Below, one piece after another: positions 35,177 through 44,989 of a stretch of 64,000 bases of DNA (positions within the stretch are counted from its first letter, which is position 1; the number at the start of each line of letters is the position of its first letter). Origin of the DNA: Bacteroidota bacterium (GTDB lineage: Bacteria; Bacteroidota; Bacteroidia; Palsa-965). The stretch is taken from contig JADBYT010000009.1 in NCBI GenBank assembly GCA_020402865.1, forward strand, positions 62,001 through 126,000. The letters are read 5' to 3'. A program made the position numbers and the translations under genes. The notes beneath the pieces were generated by a model. It ran no database searches. It worked only from the letters and a program-made list of their open reading frames with translations, and had not been told where the DNA came from.

Positions 35177-36532
35177 TCAGGGAAAGCTTACCAATGTTTT
35201 GTGACTCTTATTCATTTCCTTTCTGATCCCGTCAATCAGCTGAGTGCGTGAAATGGTTGTATTTCCTGATTTTGCAGCTGTAATTGCACAAAAACGGAGT
35301 ACATTAATGATTGATCCGCCGGCCAGTTCAAACTCTTCAGAAATTGGCAATAAGTCGGCTTCGTTATCAAGCCGGAAGTGACCTGAAAATGCATTTTTCC
35401 AGAGCCTGAGGCGTTCTTCGGCATCGGGCATACCGAAGTAAATGATTGACTGAAATCTTCGGGTAAATGCCTCATCCATATTGGAGTCGAGGTTAGTGGC
35501 GAGAATTATTGTTCCCGGAAAATCTTCGATGCGTTGCAGCAGGTATGCTGTTTGCTGATTCGCGAAACGATCGTTACTAGAATTTGCTGCTGTTCTTTTC
35601 CCGAACAATGCATCAGCTTCATCGAAGAATAGTATCCACTGTTTATGCGCTGCAATATCAAAAACCTTAGCCAGGTTTTTTTCGGTTTCACCAATGTATT
35701 TTGAAACCAGCATCGACAAATCGATCCGAAACACATCGCGTCCGGAAGCTTTACCGAGCAGAGACGCTGTGAGTGTTTTCCCTGTACCCGGCGGCCCATA
35801 GAACAAGGAACGGTAACCGGGTTTGAGATGTCGGTTTAATCCCCATTCGTTCAGAATTGTATCACCGTGTTCAAGCCAGGTTTGTATTTCAGAAACCTGT
35901 TCCATCGTTCGCGGATCGAGTACCACATCATCCCAATTAAGACGCGTAGTTATTTTCTGCGCGGGAAAAGAATCGCTGTTCTCGGGTGCAACATGCCGGC
36001 CGGTAAGAAAATAGTGATACCAACTTCGATCAAGCAATAAAATGCCAGAAGTTTCGGTAAGATTTGCTTCGTGATCGGGTATTTGCAAAATAGCGTGCTG
36101 ATACAACTCGTTCGAATGATTAAGCAGTTGCATAGCATGGGTTCTCCATTCAGGTGTATTGCCGGCAATGAGGAAAACAAGTGTTTGCCCGGTAGGGACA
36201 AATCCGCTGTGCGATTTATCGAGAACACCTCCGAACTCCGTAAACCCGCGATCATACAACTGATTTTTCCCAAAGAAAATATCAAGTACTTCGGGTTTAA
36301 AATGAGGAGCCATTGCCAGCACAAGTGCCAGCCTGCCAAACCGGTCGAGCTGATACTTTCTCACTGTCTGCGCATAAGGCGATTCATCATCGTCCAGATC
36401 AGGCAGGGGTAAATCATACCAGTTCATCTCATGGCCTTCCTGCACAAGATAGGTTCGGATGACCTGATTGATCACAGCTTCCAGCCAGTCTGTTTCGGCT
36501 TGCAAGGTGAGTATGTACTCCGGATTATTCAT
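35177..36532 (-). CDS. eCIS AAA+ ATPase (Afp15/Pvc15-like)
   Basis: A 451-residue ATPase with an N-terminal ~200-residue domain typical of eCIS ATPases and a classical AAA+ module: Walker A GPPGTGKT (246-253), Walker B ILFFDEADALFG (Asp304-Glu305), sensor 1 ILATNLDSN, arginine finger TRRFQ (Arg358-359). In Afp and PVC particles this component is needed for cargo loading or assembly, not for the finished particle. Its start overlaps the upstream gene by 8 bp. Confidence 0.93.
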   Translation of the reverse strand: MNNPEYILTLQAETDWLEAVINQVIRTYLVQEGHEMNWYDLPLPDLDDDESPYAQTVRKYQLDRFGRLALVLAMAPHFKPEVLDIFFGKNQLYDRGFTEFGGVLDKSHSGFVPTGQTLVFLIAGNTPEWRTHAMQLLNHSNELYQHAILQIPDHEANLTETSGILLLDRSWYHYFLTGRHVAPENSDSFPAQKITTRLNWDDVVLDPRTMEQVSEIQTWLEHGDTILNEWGLNRHLKPGYRSLFYGPPGTGKTLTASLLGKASGRDVFRIDLSMLVSKYIGETEKNLAKVFDIAAHKQWILFFDEADALFGKRTAANSSNDRFANQQTAYLLQRIEDFPGTIILATNLDSNMDEAFTRRFQSIIYFGMPDAEERLRLWKNAFSGHFRLDNEADLLPISEEFELAGGSIINVLRFCAITAAKSGNTTISRTQLIDGIRKEMNKSHKTLVSFP

Positions 36533-37442
36533 GCCTTACAAATAGTTTAGCAAGATCATCGAGCGAAAAATCAGCCCATTTGAAATAACGCAGGGCGGTA
36601 TTGGGATTCAACTGATTGGCCTGCATCATATCGAGCAAACTGGCCTGAGCCTGCATCGGCACCGGTGCATTGCCCCGGTTTGATGGAGTGAACTGAAAAT
36701 CGAAATAATCAGCAGCCCAACTGTGACGATCGGTCATTTGCATGATCAGCTCACCAATGAACACATCCAGTGGTTCGTCCTGAACAACCAGTTTTTTTGC
36801 GCGGAAGAACGAAGGAATTTTACCCGTTTCCCGGTTGTAATATTCAATCCCCTTCGTTTGTACCGTGTACGATTGCTCCATGCCGAAAATTTCCGTCAGT
36901 CCGAAATTTTCCACATCCGTGGCAATTTCAAGTTCTCCTTTGTGCGCACCACTAATTGCCAATGTCCAGTCAGCCGCCGCAACTGTCTCAGTCACCACAT
37001 AAAGTTGCCTGAATGAATAAACAGTTTGCGTGAGTTTGATGATGAGTGCATTTTGAAGCTCGCTCCAATTGAGCATTTTCACAGACTCCGGCAAACCCGA
37101 CTTGAACAGATAACTGCCTGCATCGGCAAAACTGATGATCTGGCGACTGAACTGAAAATTTCCGTCCACCGGATGATGACCGCTTCCCCGGCCAGAATAC
37201 GATTTTGAAACGCCCTCACTGAAGTTCCACATTACCGGATTTTGCCCGATTGCATATCCGAAATCGACATCTTCACGTAGCACAAGGCCGGCTTTGAAAA
37301 TATTTCCAAGCAGGATAAATTCGCCGTTGCGCAATTGAAAGAAATCGCCGGGAAAAACCGTAACGCCAAGCACACCCGAAGGCACAAAACCTCCGGTACG
37401 CTGATAACAGCCTCTGAAAAAATTCTGGTAAACACTATCCAT
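36525..37442 (-). CDS. Unknown eCIS-associated protein
   Basis: A 305-residue protein with no family I recognise. It begins MDSVYQNFFRGCYQRTGGFV, is strand-rich (GVTVFPGDFFQLRNGEFILLG), has a central helix-strand region (LNWSELQNALIIKLTQTVYS) and ends with a short helical segment (DLAKLFVRHE). No signal peptide or TM. The gene overlaps the ATPase gene by 8 bp and follows a 14-bp hairpin. It is likely an assembly or loading partner of the ATPase. Confidence 0.6.
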   Translation of the reverse strand: MDSVYQNFFRGCYQRTGGFVPSGVLGVTVFPGDFFQLRNGEFILLGNIFKAGLVLREDVDFGYAIGQNPVMWNFSEGVSKSYSGRGSGHHPVDGNFQFSRQIISFADAGSYLFKSGLPESVKMLNWSELQNALIIKLTQTVYSFRQLYVVTETVAAADWTLAISGAHKGELEIATDVENFGLTEIFGMEQSYTVQTKGIEYYNRETGKIPSFFRAKKLVVQDEPLDVFIGELIMQMTDRHSWAADYFDFQFTPSNRGNAPVPMQAQASLLDMMQANQLNPNTALRYFKWADFSLDDLAKLFVRHE

Positions 37443-37456
37443 AGCTAACTGGTTTT

Positions 37457-37492
37457 AGCCACCGTCCCGATTGAATTTTCGGGACGGTGGCT
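37457..37492 (-). promoter_or_regulatory. Intercistronic hairpin inside the eCIS operon
   Basis: AGCCACCGTCCCGA pairs perfectly with TCGGGACGGTGGCT (14 bp) around an 8-base loop. It begins 10 bp after the stop of the coiled-coil gene and ends 14 bp before the start of the next one. No T-run follows on the minus strand. It could stabilise upstream structural mRNA, mark an RNase site or partly terminate transcription. Confidence 0.6.
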
Positions 37493-37502
37493 GGAAAATG
37501 GA

Positions 37503-38294
37503 TCAGGAAGCCAGCGCGGCTGCATTTCCGGCTGCCAGTCCGGCCTGCAGCGATTGCAGCGTGAGCGTAGCCTGTGCGAGATCGATCTGGCTTTGGTTCA
37601 ACTGGTTTTGTACCATATTGGTGGCGTTGTACAATTCCCAGTAGTGATTATCCCAATAATCAAAACAATTTTGCACGGCGGTTTTGAGACCATCGCTCTG
37701 TTGCCCCAGAATGTACTGATAGGTGCCGTTTGCCTGAAAGTATTCAAGTGCAAACGAGGCCTCTGCTTCAATACTGGATGCCTGCGCAGTAAACACCGAC
37801 TGCATGGCCGTCATGCACAATGCAATGGTGTTATTTGCATCGCTGCCCAATTTATTGAGCGCACTCACCAGATCATCAGAAACCAGCGGATTTAATGCTT
37901 TTTTACGAGCTACATTAACTGCCAGCTTGTTGATCAGTTCAACCGAGTAAATCAGTTTATTCATCACTTTCGCAATGTTATCTGCCACACGGGTTGTTTT
38001 GATGTTCGCCTCTACCGATGCATTAAATGCGTTAAACGAATTGGTTTGCAAATCAGAAAAATTCTGAATAACCTGATTCAGACTATTCACATTATTCAGT
38101 GCATTTGTCCGGTTGGTATCAGCCTCAGCAAGCCGGGTCTGAAAATTGGCGAGTTTGGAAGTGTAAGAAACAACAATCGACTGAAACTGATCGACTTGTT
38201 GCTGCGCCTCAAGCACCTGCAGTGTGAGGTTGTCGAGTTCCGATTTTTTCTTTTCGGTCACTCCATAGCGTCTTCTAGGTGTTGTTATTGACAT
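37503..38294 (-). CDS. Helical coiled-coil protein of the eCIS locus
   Basis: A 263-residue, almost wholly helical protein. Residues ~15-85 form heptad-like coiled coil (LTLQVLEAQQQVDQFQSI; LAEADTNRTNALNNVNSLNQ), with another helical region at ~215-255 (NMVQNQLNQSQIDLAQATLT) and an Ala-rich end. No known domain. It is encoded 20 bp after the 756-residue protein and may form a structural partner with it, for instance a fibre, collar or anchor; this is inference. Confidence 0.6.
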   Translation of the reverse strand: MSITTPRRRYGVTEKKKSELDNLTLQVLEAQQQVDQFQSIVVSYTSKLANFQTRLAEADTNRTNALNNVNSLNQVIQNFSDLQTNSFNAFNASVEANIKTTRVADNIAKVMNKLIYSVELINKLAVNVARKKALNPLVSDDLVSALNKLGSDANNTIALCMTAMQSVFTAQASSIEAEASFALEYFQANGTYQYILGQQSDGLKTAVQNCFDYWDNHYWELYNATNMVQNQLNQSQIDLAQATLTLQSLQAGLAAGNAAALAS

Positions 38295-38314
38295 AGCTGT
38301 ATGGAATTAGATGA

Positions 38315-40585
38315 TTATTGGGCTGCTTCTGCACCGGGTTCAACAGGAACCGGATTAATGGTAATACCTTCGTTGGTAATGGTAAATGTGCGGGTATCCA
38401 TTTTACCTGTCCAGGCGCTATTGAATACGTTTGCATTCTCCTCGCTTCCGGAATCATTATTCATGGAAAGAATTACGGGCATGTAAGACTGTCCCTTTTC
38501 CAAAAGATTCCCGAATATATCTGTAGTTCCTTCACCAAAACCGAGTGAATAGGAGAACGTGGACATACTTGCCGGAACAACAGCGGAACTTGAACTGGAA
38601 TCGGAAGAAGATGAAGAAGAACTGCTATCAGGAGCAAGCGGAGTAGATAACACTGAAAGATAATTGCCCGCACTTACCTGTTCTGCAATAGTGAGATTGA
38701 ATACGTAACCCACGTCAAATGCCGTTTTGGGGAACGCCCCGTATCTACCCGATGTTAACAGATTGGTGCCGATCAGATTCCTCAACGCGGCATCACGTTG
38801 TTTGTTGAGTTTGGTAATTTCAGCCTGCAGGTTTGCAGCATCCTGTGCAGAGATACCCGGCACGGCAAGCTGATCTTCCAGGCGATCGATCATCGGATCA
38901 TACTGGGCAGCAATTTTCATTGATTCAGCAATCTGCTGCTCCAGATTCCGGATATCTGTCTGATCCATCATGCCGCTCTTTACAAACCCGTTTACCGGCA
39001 AAAACATCAACCGGTAATCCACACTGTATTGCTGAAATTCACTCACCGTGAATGTAAATGAATAGGGCTGCGTGGCACTGGTGTCTGTTAATGGCTTATC
39101 AGGAGCCGCTGCTTCCAGCTCGCGTCTGCGCGATGCTCGTGTACGTGAAGACGAAGAGGTGGAGGAATTGCTGGACGAAGACGAAGAAGAAGAATTTGAC
39201 GGAGCAATGTTGTACGTCGTAATATCAGCAGCCTGCAACTGGTTCGTCAATGCGAAGGTGGGTGAGAAAGCCGAGAGATAATCTTCAAATACATTGATCC
39301 GCTTTTTGTATGCTTCCTTGTACACTGCAACAATGAACACTACATAATTAGTGCCCATGGCCACCGGATCGCCGTCAGTATCAATCATCGGGGATCCGCC
39401 TGCCTGAAAGAAATCAATATCCACTTCAATCGCTCCGTAAGGGTTCTGTACAACCGTGTAGCTGATTGCTGAAGATGACGGTGAACTAGATCCTGAACTG
39501 GAACTGGAAGCAGAACTGGCTGAACTGTTGGAAGCCAGCGGCAAATTTGCGTTATCTGCAAAAGACGACGGTAACAGCACATACTGACTTTTCGATCCGT
39601 TGGTGAGGATATTTTCAGCATTAACCAGCGAAAAAGTAAATTTCGCCTGATCTTTGGCCAGCATGATGTAGTAATTCTTCACCGGAGAAACATCCGGATC
39701 TTTAACTTCATGTGTTACCGTTGAATTGTGGGTATAAATATCCCACCAGAACGGATTACGGATCGGATTGAAGGAAATTTTACGGCTGGTATCAGGATTC
39801 AAATCGGTGGGCTCATTATTTCCGCCAAGCCAGGTAACCCCAAGATCAAGATTGAGTTTCTGGTTCACTGAATAATATGCCTTCACAGCACCCTTATATT
39901 CAATATCCACATCCGAGAAATTTCCTTCTGCCTGTTGTTCAATTACGCTGGCAGCGGCTACATCGAGTGTATCCTGCAAAACGTTCTGTGATGCAGCATT
40001 AAAATCGCCGGTTGAAGTGGACAGAAAATTACTCAGGCTGGTATTTGAATTTTTGGCTTTATCGAGAATAGCCTGAGTAACCACCTCTGCAGTATCAATT
40101 GATGACTGCATGGAATGATCAGACATCGTTTCGGCGTGATAGGCTGTTTCACCGATATGGTGGTGTGCATCAGCTGTCAGCTTATAGATATCGGAATCGA
40201 AATCGGCAGCATTTACAATGCTATATACTCCGCCCATATCGCGCGAAAGCCGCACAATTGCATCAGTAGCCACCTGCACATTAGCCGCAGCAACAGCAGT
40301 ATTGCTGATCGACTGCTTCATGGAGGAGGTTGCCTGTGTGGCGGAGCTCAGCATATTGGTAGAAATATTGGATGCCGAAACTGTGTAATCGTTTATTCTT
40401 TTCTTCAGGTCGAGGTCAAGCCGTGCATGTTTGAGCTTATCCGATGCGTCAATGGTTGCTCCCTGCGCATGGAAAAGTGTGAACATAGATGCGATGGCCT
40501 GCCCGTGGATTGTCTTCTTGTTCACTTCCTGCGTGGAAAGCGACGAGACAATTGAATTGTGCAGATTGTCGTTATACGTGTTCAT
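38315..40585 (-). CDS. Large unknown eCIS protein with poly-serine linkers
   Basis: A 756-residue protein. The N-terminal ~220 residues are helical and Ser/Ala-rich, followed by strand-rich regions separated by poly-serine stretches at ~350-373, ~463-480 and ~653-667. A helical hairpin (ESMKIAAQYDPMIDRLEDQL to LNKQRDAALRN) spans ~550-605. There is no recognised family. The position after the tape measure and before the ATPase is where fibre or accessory baseplate genes can occur, but no fibre-type repeats or receptor-binding domain are visible. Confidence 0.6.
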   Translation of the reverse strand: MNTYNDNLHNSIVSSLSTQEVNKKTIHGQAIASMFTLFHAQGATIDASDKLKHARLDLDLKKRINDYTVSASNISTNMLSSATQATSSMKQSISNTAVAAANVQVATDAIVRLSRDMGGVYSIVNAADFDSDIYKLTADAHHHIGETAYHAETMSDHSMQSSIDTAEVVTQAILDKAKNSNTSLSNFLSTSTGDFNAASQNVLQDTLDVAAASVIEQQAEGNFSDVDIEYKGAVKAYYSVNQKLNLDLGVTWLGGNNEPTDLNPDTSRKISFNPIRNPFWWDIYTHNSTVTHEVKDPDVSPVKNYYIMLAKDQAKFTFSLVNAENILTNGSKSQYVLLPSSFADNANLPLASNSSASSASSSSSGSSSPSSSAISYTVVQNPYGAIEVDIDFFQAGGSPMIDTDGDPVAMGTNYVVFIVAVYKEAYKKRINVFEDYLSAFSPTFALTNQLQAADITTYNIAPSNSSSSSSSSNSSTSSSSRTRASRRRELEAAAPDKPLTDTSATQPYSFTFTVSEFQQYSVDYRLMFLPVNGFVKSGMMDQTDIRNLEQQIAESMKIAAQYDPMIDRLEDQLAVPGISAQDAANLQAEITKLNKQRDAALRNLIGTNLLTSGRYGAFPKTAFDVGYVFNLTIAEQVSAGNYLSVLSTPLAPDSSSSSSSSDSSSSSAVVPASMSTFSYSLGFGEGTTDIFGNLLEKGQSYMPVILSMNNDSGSEENANVFNSAWTGKMDTRTFTITNEGITINPVPVEPGAEAAQ

Positions 40586-40708
40586 GCTTGATAAATTTGA
40601 TTTGAGTACTCAATTAATTATGTGGGTAATATTTTTGCTGACAAAAGTTCTTCAACTACTGTCCATTTTCTTCAGATGATGCTGGTATGACATATCGGTT
40701 TTTTTGAG

Positions 40709-43700
40709 TTAATAATTCCATTTCACATGAACAGGAAATTCCATCCATGGAAAACGAATAATTGAAAATGAATACGGGGCTTTATTAAGCAACACATCGT
40801 ATGGTCGCTTTTCTACTGTGAGTTCCCATTTATCAGCATACTGAGTAAGCAGCCCGTCGCGCACAAGCCAATTGCCCCGAAATCCTTCAACCGACGTGGT
40901 TCCGATTACAGGCCAATGTGAAACTGCGGCACGGATCAAACTATCAATCAGCTTTCTGTTTTCTTCCGAAATTTCGATGCCGTCTGTAACCGGTTCGTGT
41001 ACAGGCCATCCGCAAAGCACCTTATTCAGCAAAAGATCTGTTTCGTCCGTTCGCGTAAGACCGGAAACCACATATTGTGAGTAATGAATAGCCTGCTCCT
41101 GCTGCATTTTACCAACAAAGTGATCACTTGCGGTAAGACCAAGACGACTGAACAACATTCCGAGATATGAATTCAGTAACACAAGTCCGGCATTTCGAAC
41201 GGGGCTACTGGCTGGAGTGGACTGTGTTTTATCGTAAGGCAACCTGAGTGCGGGCTGTGGCTGTTTCGCATTTGATGTTGTTGCATGATTGGTTGCAGCC
41301 ATTTTTTCGAGCGCAATTCGCAACACGGGCGGGAAAAGCAAACGATGCACCATGAGCCCGCTTACAATCCACGTATGTTTCAATCCCTGCCGGGTAATGA
41401 GTTCCCAAAAGAATTCCTGCCAGATACGATCAGATGAAATTATCCGGAGATTGCCGGAAATAAAGGCGTGAAGAATAAGACCATAAAAAACGTGCTGTAA
41501 CTTCGATGCCGTAATTCCCTGTACATTCGTCTTACCAAGCAAATGAAAAGCGGCAAGCAACTGCTCGAAGTAACTTTCACGTTCCGGATACAAGGCAGAC
41601 ATGCCTTCGAGCAGATACTTTAACGGTAACTTGTCTGCCAGAGTCTCCAATTTATCAATAGTGTATTTTTGACCGTGCAATGCGCGATAAAATTCAGCCG
41701 GATACCGTTTTACAATCTGCACAAGCAACTGTTCGTTTTCTGTAGCACCTGCGGCACCCGCCCAATGCGGAATTTCCCCTTCAGCTACAAGATTACGTAC
41801 CCAGCAGGAAAGCAGGTTCCGGCTTGCGGCTTCTTCAAGCAGACTTTCTGCCGTATCTGTTTCGTGTATCTTGTCGGACGTTACCAGGGCAGGATAAACG
41901 GATGCAATGCACTTATTCAGCATAGGCGAAAGTGTTGGCTGCCGGCGGCGGATTTCAACATAAATTGTTTCAGTATCAGTACCTCCTTCACGTAAAAGCT
42001 GCGCAATGCATGCTTTCAATGTCTTTTCAATTTCATCGGCACCAGGCTGACTTCCCCGGAGCAGATCAAACACCAGTGTCCAATAATTCGACACAAGTTG
42101 TGCCGAAACAGCAGGTGACAACCGGGCAGCAAGAAGTGAAAGAAATCGAAAGGTCTCTGCAAGTTGAGCTGCACGTGAAACAAACAACGGATGCATCCAC
42201 ATCAGAAACTCTTCAAGAGAAATATGTTCGGATATAAACCGTCTTGATACTTCTCCCTGAGCAATTTCATTCAAGAGCGCGCGCAGCTGAGACGGTTGCT
42301 TTTGCATCGCTAAACGAAACAGCGAAGCAAAATCAATTACTTTTTGCTGAACCGTAACCTCATGAGATTTAGTAATAATACAATCCCTGAGCAAGCGGAC
42401 TAACTCCGGAACAGAAATACGCTCAACCGGCCCGGGGAGCTTATGCAACGTGAGCAATTCAAGCTGAATAAGTGATCGCGATTCGGATTTCACCTTCATC
42501 TTGATCATTTCCGGTTTAGTCGCCAACGGGAACAAACGCCTCAACTCTTCCATTGAAAAATACCTGAAAAAATATTCGGGAAGTTGGCTGCTCTTTACAG
42601 TTTCCGGGAAAAGAAAAACCGAAGCCCGAACCATTTCGCAGATCAATGCTTGTTTGCTTTGTTTGGCTGAAGTCTGCCCAAGCAATATGCTCCAGAATAT
42701 ATCGTTAAGCTTTGCATCCAGAAAACTCAGCGGTACTGCAGGATTCTCCTGCTTAATCCATTTCAAAAGTTTTGGCAAAAACTCCTCAAATAGCATCTGG
42801 CTGCCGCTGTGTACTGCGCGCAATAAACGGGTACGTGACTGACTGTTTTGTTTTCTGAACCGTATAAAAACCTCATCAGACATAGCGTCACGTAATACAG
42901 CGCGTGCTACATCGGGCGCAGCGGTAAATGCCTGTTCAGGATGTTGAAGAATAGTATTAAGATCGGCTAAACGGCTAACATGCAACTGGGCTCTACTTTG
43001 CAGATGCAACGCAAGCGAATGCAGCATGGCTCGTTCCGGTTCTTCACAAAGCGAAGCCAGAACTTCCGTTAAAGCAATGGTTTCGAGGCGATTTTGCAGG
43101 GAAGCTGTAATAAGAAACCGACGTAAGCGATACGCGAAATCAGAAGTTCCGCTAAAATTTAACGGTAAAAAAATAGTCTTAACTGCAAGTTGTCTGAAGA
43201 AGAGCAGAAGCCGTCGAGCCAGCGCAGCGTATGGTTTTTCTAAATCTTTCGCTTCAAGCTGAATGGCCACTAGTATAATTCGCTGAGCAAGATCTGATGA
43301 CGCATGAACAGCAAGCTGATGTATTTCTTTGCATGAAAGGGATCGGGCAATTTTTTCAGCAACCTCTCCCCTGTTCTTAGGCGTAACCGTTTCAAAGGCT
43401 TCCAGCGGATTACTTAGCAGCCATTTTACTGGTAATACAGCATGTCCTGAAGTAAAGTCCAGCAAATCGGATTTCTTCAGGAAACGGAGTAGTGTATGAA
43501 AACCTGTTTCAGAAAGCGTACCTGCAGGTTTATGATTTAGTAATTCACTTCCGGCAAACACGGAAGCTTCATCAAGCAGTCCGGCCAGTTCGGCCGATCT
43601 GAATGTATTTTTTTCAGCCAGATGATACAGCAGGAAAATGAAACGACGCATGTCAACCTTCACCTGTCCGGCTAGTTCAGCAACGAGCGCGGAAAAAAGG

Positions 43701-44989
43701 CTTCCTGCACTTTGATTTTCCTTTTCGAGCAGATACATCAGTGCACGTGAAATCACAAAATCCGGCGCAAGTGAAATTCGTGTTTGCTGTATGGCAAAAT
43801 CCAGAAAGCGAATACTCTCCGATATGAGTTGCCGGCTGGCACCGGCCAACACTTCCAACGCCGATTCAAGCGCCGAACGCTCAAGCAAACCGATTTTTGT
43901 TTCATCAATCTTACCCTGGCGAAAAAGTGTACGGAGTGTGAATGCTGCGGTATCCGAATCGTTCTCCGCCATAAACAGTATCAGATCGGTAAATTCCTTT
44001 CTGCGCTGCGAAACCGGTCCGGCTTCTTCGCCAAACAAGTCTTCAAGCATTCGGGCCGGTTGCTCGGACGAAATTTCCGTCTGAACAGGAGCAAATGTGT
44101 TATTTAACTCATCAAGCAGCCTGTTGAGCGTATCCAAAAAAGCAGTACGATTTGAAGTCGTTGTAGGAACAGCCTGTGCAGCCTGAGAAATAAGCAGGAG
44201 CAAACTGGCATATTCCACATGATAATGGTTGGCCATGCTACGCAGCGAACTCTTCATAAATGAGTAGCGGTTAAACACAGAACCGCGCTCCATGAGCAAA
44301 TAACTCAATACGGTAAACCAAACCGTTTTTCTGAACTCGTCAGAGCCGGTAGCCACAACTGATTGCTGTTCCTGTGCCTGCCTGATTTCCTGTACAAAAG
44401 ACACAATCGCTTCATGATGTCCGGGCTCAATACGGGCCACAATTTGAATAATCAGAGAATCGCTGAACTGAAGCGCGAGCCGGCGCGAAACCTGCTCACG
44501 GTTCTTACCAATTCGTTTCAGCAACCTTACAAGCTCACGGCTATTTTCTTCGAGTTGGGTATATAATAATGATTCTGCCGATGTTTTTTTCAATTGCTCG
44601 GGTAAACGCAAAAAACCGGTCAACAAAAACGTCTCAAGTAAATCAAGAACTGATGTTTGTAAATCGTCAATCTGAATGGACTCGCCGTTGCCTGTATTTT
44701 TATGGAGAAGCAATTCAGTAATTTTTTGCTCAAGCATTTCAATTACATGCTTTTCCAAATGTTCTTCCAACGAGTCGTATTCGATCGTACCAAAATCAAG
44801 CGTAAGCGTATTGATTTTCCAAACCTGATCTGACGGACAAAAACGATCAAACACATCCGATACAATCCGGATAAAGTCATGATTTGACCACCGGCTTATC
44901 CGTTCCTGAAAAGGTTGAGCATACTTCCGATTATCGATCGAAGTTGCCCAATTCAGTTTGGTAATGATATGTGTGCCGGCTCTACTCAT
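40709..44989 (-). CDS. Contractile injection system tape-measure protein (Afp14-like)
   Basis: A 1426-residue, almost all-helical protein. The N-terminal ITKLNWATSIDNRKYAQPFQ and KINTLTLDFGTIEYDSLEEH, and the C-terminal GFRGNWLVRDGLL, VEKRPYDVLLNKAPYSFSII and FPWMEFPVHVKWNY, are the conserved ends of the Bacteroidota CIS tape-measure family; the long middle is variable. It would set the length of the inner tube. The gene overlaps the upstream baseplate gene by 4 bp. The size predicts a long particle if length scales as in phages. Confidence 0.85.
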   Translation of the reverse strand: MSRAGTHIITKLNWATSIDNRKYAQPFQERISRWSNHDFIRIVSDVFDRFCPSDQVWKINTLTLDFGTIEYDSLEEHLEKHVIEMLEQKITELLLHKNTGNGESIQIDDLQTSVLDLLETFLLTGFLRLPEQLKKTSAESLLYTQLEENSRELVRLLKRIGKNREQVSRRLALQFSDSLIIQIVARIEPGHHEAIVSFVQEIRQAQEQQSVVATGSDEFRKTVWFTVLSYLLMERGSVFNRYSFMKSSLRSMANHYHVEYASLLLLISQAAQAVPTTTSNRTAFLDTLNRLLDELNNTFAPVQTEISSEQPARMLEDLFGEEAGPVSQRRKEFTDLILFMAENDSDTAAFTLRTLFRQGKIDETKIGLLERSALESALEVLAGASRQLISESIRFLDFAIQQTRISLAPDFVISRALMYLLEKENQSAGSLFSALVAELAGQVKVDMRRFIFLLYHLAEKNTFRSAELAGLLDEASVFAGSELLNHKPAGTLSETGFHTLLRFLKKSDLLDFTSGHAVLPVKWLLSNPLEAFETVTPKNRGEVAEKIARSLSCKEIHQLAVHASSDLAQRIILVAIQLEAKDLEKPYAALARRLLLFFRQLAVKTIFLPLNFSGTSDFAYRLRRFLITASLQNRLETIALTEVLASLCEEPERAMLHSLALHLQSRAQLHVSRLADLNTILQHPEQAFTAAPDVARAVLRDAMSDEVFIRFRKQNSQSRTRLLRAVHSGSQMLFEEFLPKLLKWIKQENPAVPLSFLDAKLNDIFWSILLGQTSAKQSKQALICEMVRASVFLFPETVKSSQLPEYFFRYFSMEELRRLFPLATKPEMIKMKVKSESRSLIQLELLTLHKLPGPVERISVPELVRLLRDCIITKSHEVTVQQKVIDFASLFRLAMQKQPSQLRALLNEIAQGEVSRRFISEHISLEEFLMWMHPLFVSRAAQLAETFRFLSLLAARLSPAVSAQLVSNYWTLVFDLLRGSQPGADEIEKTLKACIAQLLREGGTDTETIYVEIRRRQPTLSPMLNKCIASVYPALVTSDKIHETDTAESLLEEAASRNLLSCWVRNLVAEGEIPHWAGAAGATENEQLLVQIVKRYPAEFYRALHGQKYTIDKLETLADKLPLKYLLEGMSALYPERESYFEQLLAAFHLLGKTNVQGITASKLQHVFYGLILHAFISGNLRIISSDRIWQEFFWELITRQGLKHTWIVSGLMVHRLLFPPVLRIALEKMAATNHATTSNAKQPQPALRLPYDKTQSTPASSPVRNAGLVLLNSYLGMLFSRLGLTASDHFVGKMQQEQAIHYSQYVVSGLTRTDETDLLLNKVLCGWPVHEPVTDGIEISEENRKLIDSLIRAAVSHWPVIGTTSVEGFRGNWLVRDGLLTQYADKWELTVEKRPYDVLLNKAPYSFSIIRFPWMEFPVHVKWNY

